This document shows, in pieces, positions 11,783-13,581 of a stretch of 13,581 nt of DNA. A model generated the notes under the pieces. That model searched no databases and had not been told where the DNA came from. It was given only the letters and a program-made list of their open reading frames with translations. The position numbers and the translations under genes were made by a program. How positions within the stretch are numbered: position 1 is the first letter of the stretch; each line of letters starts with the position of its first letter. This DNA comes from Nitrospina sp. (GTDB lineage Bacteria > Nitrospinota > Nitrospinia > Nitrospinales > Nitrospinaceae): contig SMVT01000045.1 in NCBI GenBank assembly GCA_004357365.1, positions 1 through 13,581 on the forward strand. The letters are read 5' to 3'.

Positions 11783-12715
11783 CTACTTCTTAATAAGGCT
11801 TTCTATGGTGGATTTAATATGCTCGGCGGACAGACCGTATTTGGCGTAGAGTTCGTCCTTGGAACCGGTCTCGGCAAAGATGTCTTTCACGGCAATGCGT
11901 TTGACCGGGACCCGCACATCGTGTTCCATCAGCACCCCCAGCACCGCATCGCCGAGGCCCCCTATGATGTTGTGGTCTTCCGTGGTGACCACGGCGCTGT
12001 GTTTTTGGGCCTGCTCGACAATCAGCGGGCTGTCGATGGGTTTGAGCGTGGAAATGTTGACCAGAGTCGGACGGATACCGGCCACTTCCAGGAGCTCGAA
12101 AGCTGCCAGGCTTTCCTGAACCATGCACCCGGTGGCGAAAACAACCACATCCCTTCCAGGTTTGAGGACATGACCCTTCCCAATCTGAAACTTGTAAGAG
12201 GAATCGTAAATTCCCTTAACCTTCGGCCGTCCCAGCCTCATATAAACCGGGCCGACATGATCCACCAGAGCCCTGGTGGCCTGAACCGCTTCTTCATAAT
12301 CCGCGGGTTGAATGACGGTCATATTGGGCATAGCGCGGGTATAAGCCAGGTCGACGATCATCTGGGCGGTGGGGCCGTCTTCTCCTACCGCGAGGCCCGT
12401 GTGGGTGCCCACCAGCTTGACGTTGGTGTTGGAATAGGCCACGCTGACCAGGGTCTGGTCCATGGTGCGTCCCAACAGAAAACAGGCGAAACTGGTGGCA
12501 AACGCCACCTTGCCGGTAGTTGCCAGACCGGCCGCGGTGCACACCATATCCGCCTCGCTGATCCCCATATTAAAGTAGCGTTCGGGGTATTTGTCCCCGA
12601 ATTTCTTGGACCGGGTGCTGTCGCTCACCCCGGCATCGAGAACCACGATTTTGGGGTTCGCGCCGATTTCCTCCAGGCAGGCTCCGTATCCGTCCCGTGT
12701 GGCTCCGTCTTTCAT
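11783..12715 (-). CDS. Transketolase, C-terminal subunit
   Basis: This is a 310-residue subunit carrying the pyrimidine-binding and C-terminal domains of a split transketolase. FNMGISEADMVCTAAGL (48-64) holds the Glu (E54) that activates the thiamine ring. FATSFACFLLGRTMDQTL (72-89) and GLAVGEDGPTAQ (107-118) are further cofactor and substrate motifs, and DVVVFATGCMV with TTEDHNIIGGLGDAVL lie in the C-terminal domain. With the N-terminal subunit it transfers two-carbon ketol units in the non-oxidative pentose phosphate or Calvin cycle. Its ATG overlaps the TGA of the upstream subunit gene (ATGA), so translation is coupled and the subunits should be made in equal amounts. No terminator hairpin follows. 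A DXP synthase subunit is less likely given GEDGPTAQ and the two-gene layout. Confidence 0.97.
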   Translation of the reverse strand: MKDGATRDGYGACLEEIGANPKIVVLDAGVSDSTRSKKFGDKYPERYFNMGISEADMVCTAAGLATTGKVAFATSFACFLLGRTMDQTLVSVAYSNTNVKLVGTHTGLAVGEDGPTAQMIVDLAYTRAMPNMTVIQPADYEEAVQATRALVDHVGPVYMRLGRPKVKGIYDSSYKFQIGKGHVLKPGRDVVVFATGCMVQESLAAFELLEVAGIRPTLVNISTLKPIDSPLIVEQAQKHSAVVTTEDHNIIGGLGDAVLGVLMEHDVRVPVKRIAVKDIFAETGSKDELYAKYGLSAEHIKSTIESLIKK

Positions 12716-13545
12716 TCCAGCTCCTTCAGAGCTTTTTGATACTCTTCATCCGAGGGGGCCACGCCATGCCAGGCGGTTTTTCCTTCCATGAAGCTGACCC
12801 CTTTGCCCTTGATGGTATCGGCGATAATCACCCGCGGTTTCTTTTCATGGAGCGGCAGAGTGAGCGTTTTATAAACCTGATCCATATCATGTCCGTCGAT
12901 GCGGTGGACATCCCAGCCGAAGGACCGCCATTTATCCTCCAGCGGTTCGAGATCTTTCAGGTCCTTGGTCACATTATCCTGGGCCACCTTGTTGAAATCG
13001 ACAATGGCGATCAGATTGTTGCTATTGAATTTAGAAGCCGACATCGCGGCCTCCCAGACCTGGCCTTCCTGCAGCTCGCCGTCTCCCAGAAGGACGTAAA
13101 CTTTATAATCTTTGTCATCCAGCCGGGCGCCCAGTGCCATACCGTGCGCCACGCTCAGGCCCTGCCCCAGACTTCCCGTGGCGATTTCCACGCCGGGGGT
13201 TTTGGGATGCGGATGGCCCGACAGATTGAGTTTGCTGTTGATCTTCCGGTAATCCTTCAGATCTTCATCCTTGAAATATCCGGCCCGGGCGAGCACCGAA
13301 TAAAAGACGCCGGTGGCGTGCCCCTTGCTCATCACAAACCGGTCGCGGTTGGGGTCCTGAGGTTGGCTGGCGTCATATCGCATGACCCCGAAATACAGGG
13401 CGGTCATGATATCCGCCGCGGAAAGACTGCCGCCGGGGTGTCCGGACCCGGCCCGATGGATAATTTCCAGGCTCTTCCGCCGTATTTCCCTGGCAATCTG
13501 CGTTAATTCGGAAACCTGGGTTTCCTCGGTTTGAGCGGTATTCAT
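12712..13545 (-). CDS. Transketolase, N-terminal subunit
   Basis: This 277-residue subunit holds the thiamine-diphosphate/Mg-binding domain. GSGHPGGSLSAADIMTALYF (33-52) and SKGHAT (73-78) give the catalytic histidines. GSLGQGLSVAHG (124-135) is typical, and GDGELQEGQVWEAA (154-167) with the N at 185 forms the GDG-(X)-N diphosphate motif. It is complete at both ends and pairs with the next gene, which carries the remaining two domains; split transketolases of this kind occur in many anaerobes, archaea and environmental bacteria. The ATG at 13545 has no clear RBS within the 36 bases available. Upstream genes lie outside the window, so it is unknown whether this is the first gene of the unit. 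Confidence 0.97.
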   Translation of the reverse strand: MNTAQTEETQVSELTQIAREIRRKSLEIIHRAGSGHPGGSLSAADIMTALYFGVMRYDASQPQDPNRDRFVMSKGHATGVFYSVLARAGYFKDEDLKDYRKINSKLNLSGHPHPKTPGVEIATGSLGQGLSVAHGMALGARLDDKDYKVYVLLGDGELQEGQVWEAAMSASKFNSNNLIAIVDFNKVAQDNVTKDLKDLEPLEDKWRSFGWDVHRIDGHDMDQVYKTLTLPLHEKKPRVIIADTIKGKGVSFMEGKTAWHGVAPSDEEYQKALKELE

Positions 13546-13581
13546 GGTTCTGATGGGAAAAATTAATGGAAAAAACAGGCC

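Noticed and set aside
11819..12739. Long plus-strand open frame (306 codons) opposite the transketolase C subunit, and a similar one at 12697-13506
   Set aside because: Both are mirror frames of well-conserved minus-strand genes, have low-complexity His/Gly/Arg composition and match no family motif.
1..13581. CRISPR arrays, tRNA or rRNA genes, insertion sequences, phage or toxin-antitoxin genes
   Set aside because: I looked on both strands and found no regularly spaced repeats, no cloverleaf, no transposase or integrase motifs and no toxin-antitoxin pair.

Overview
This 13.6 kb window is a compact stretch of bacterial chromosome with moderate GC and mostly short intergenic gaps. The cell is Gram-negative: there is a predicted outer-membrane barrel, a periplasmic HtrA-type protease and a Tat component. 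It uses quinones (ubiE/menG). The gene mix (split transketolase, PII-like/DUF1538/CBS block, Cys-rich exported peptide, FlgM-like protein) fits a marine or environmental lineage such as Nitrospinota or a deltaproteobacterial relative. That placement is an impression from gene content only. No tRNA, rRNA, CRISPR array, transposase or phage gene is visible.

Layout. 1-139: tail of nadC (+). 239-667: unknown acidic protein (+) behind a near-consensus sigma-70 promoter, convergent with a DUF1566/Lcl-C protein (664-1089, -) whose stop overlaps its own. 1301-1915: membrane-anchored protein with a type IV pilin-like C-terminus (+). 1943-4281 (-): a four-gene block transcribed DUF1538, DUF1538, PII-like, CBS pair. 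Upstream on the same strand is tatA (4405-4710), divergent from an LRR protein (4841-5347, +). 5360-5653: FlgM-like anti-sigma-28 (-) with a sigma-28-like promoter. 5654-6147: gene-free, holding a sigma-70-like promoter followed by a perfect 11-bp hairpin, then a REPIN-like double hairpin. 6148-6360: HMA metallochaperone (+), convergent with ubiE-htrA (8263 to 6371, -). 8391-8939: DJ-1/YajL protein with a TTG start fixed by its promoter and RBS (+). 9145-9354: six-cysteine zinc-ribbon peptide (+) with terminator. 9433-10733: His/Cys exported peptide and outer-membrane barrel (+), bracketed by two related terminators. 10795-11673: PhzF enzyme (-). 11783-13545: transketolase in two overlapping genes (-).

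How the genes fit together. The clearest uncharacterised system is the DUF1538 pair with a PII-like and a CBS protein: two paralogous membrane proteins beside two probable small-ligand sensors, the pattern of a transporter gated by nucleotide or energy state. A looser metal or redox theme (HMA chaperone, zinc ribbon, His/Cys peptide, barrel, DJ-1) runs through 6.1-10.7 kb. The other genes are housekeeping: NAD and quinone synthesis, pentose phosphates, envelope protein quality control and Tat export.
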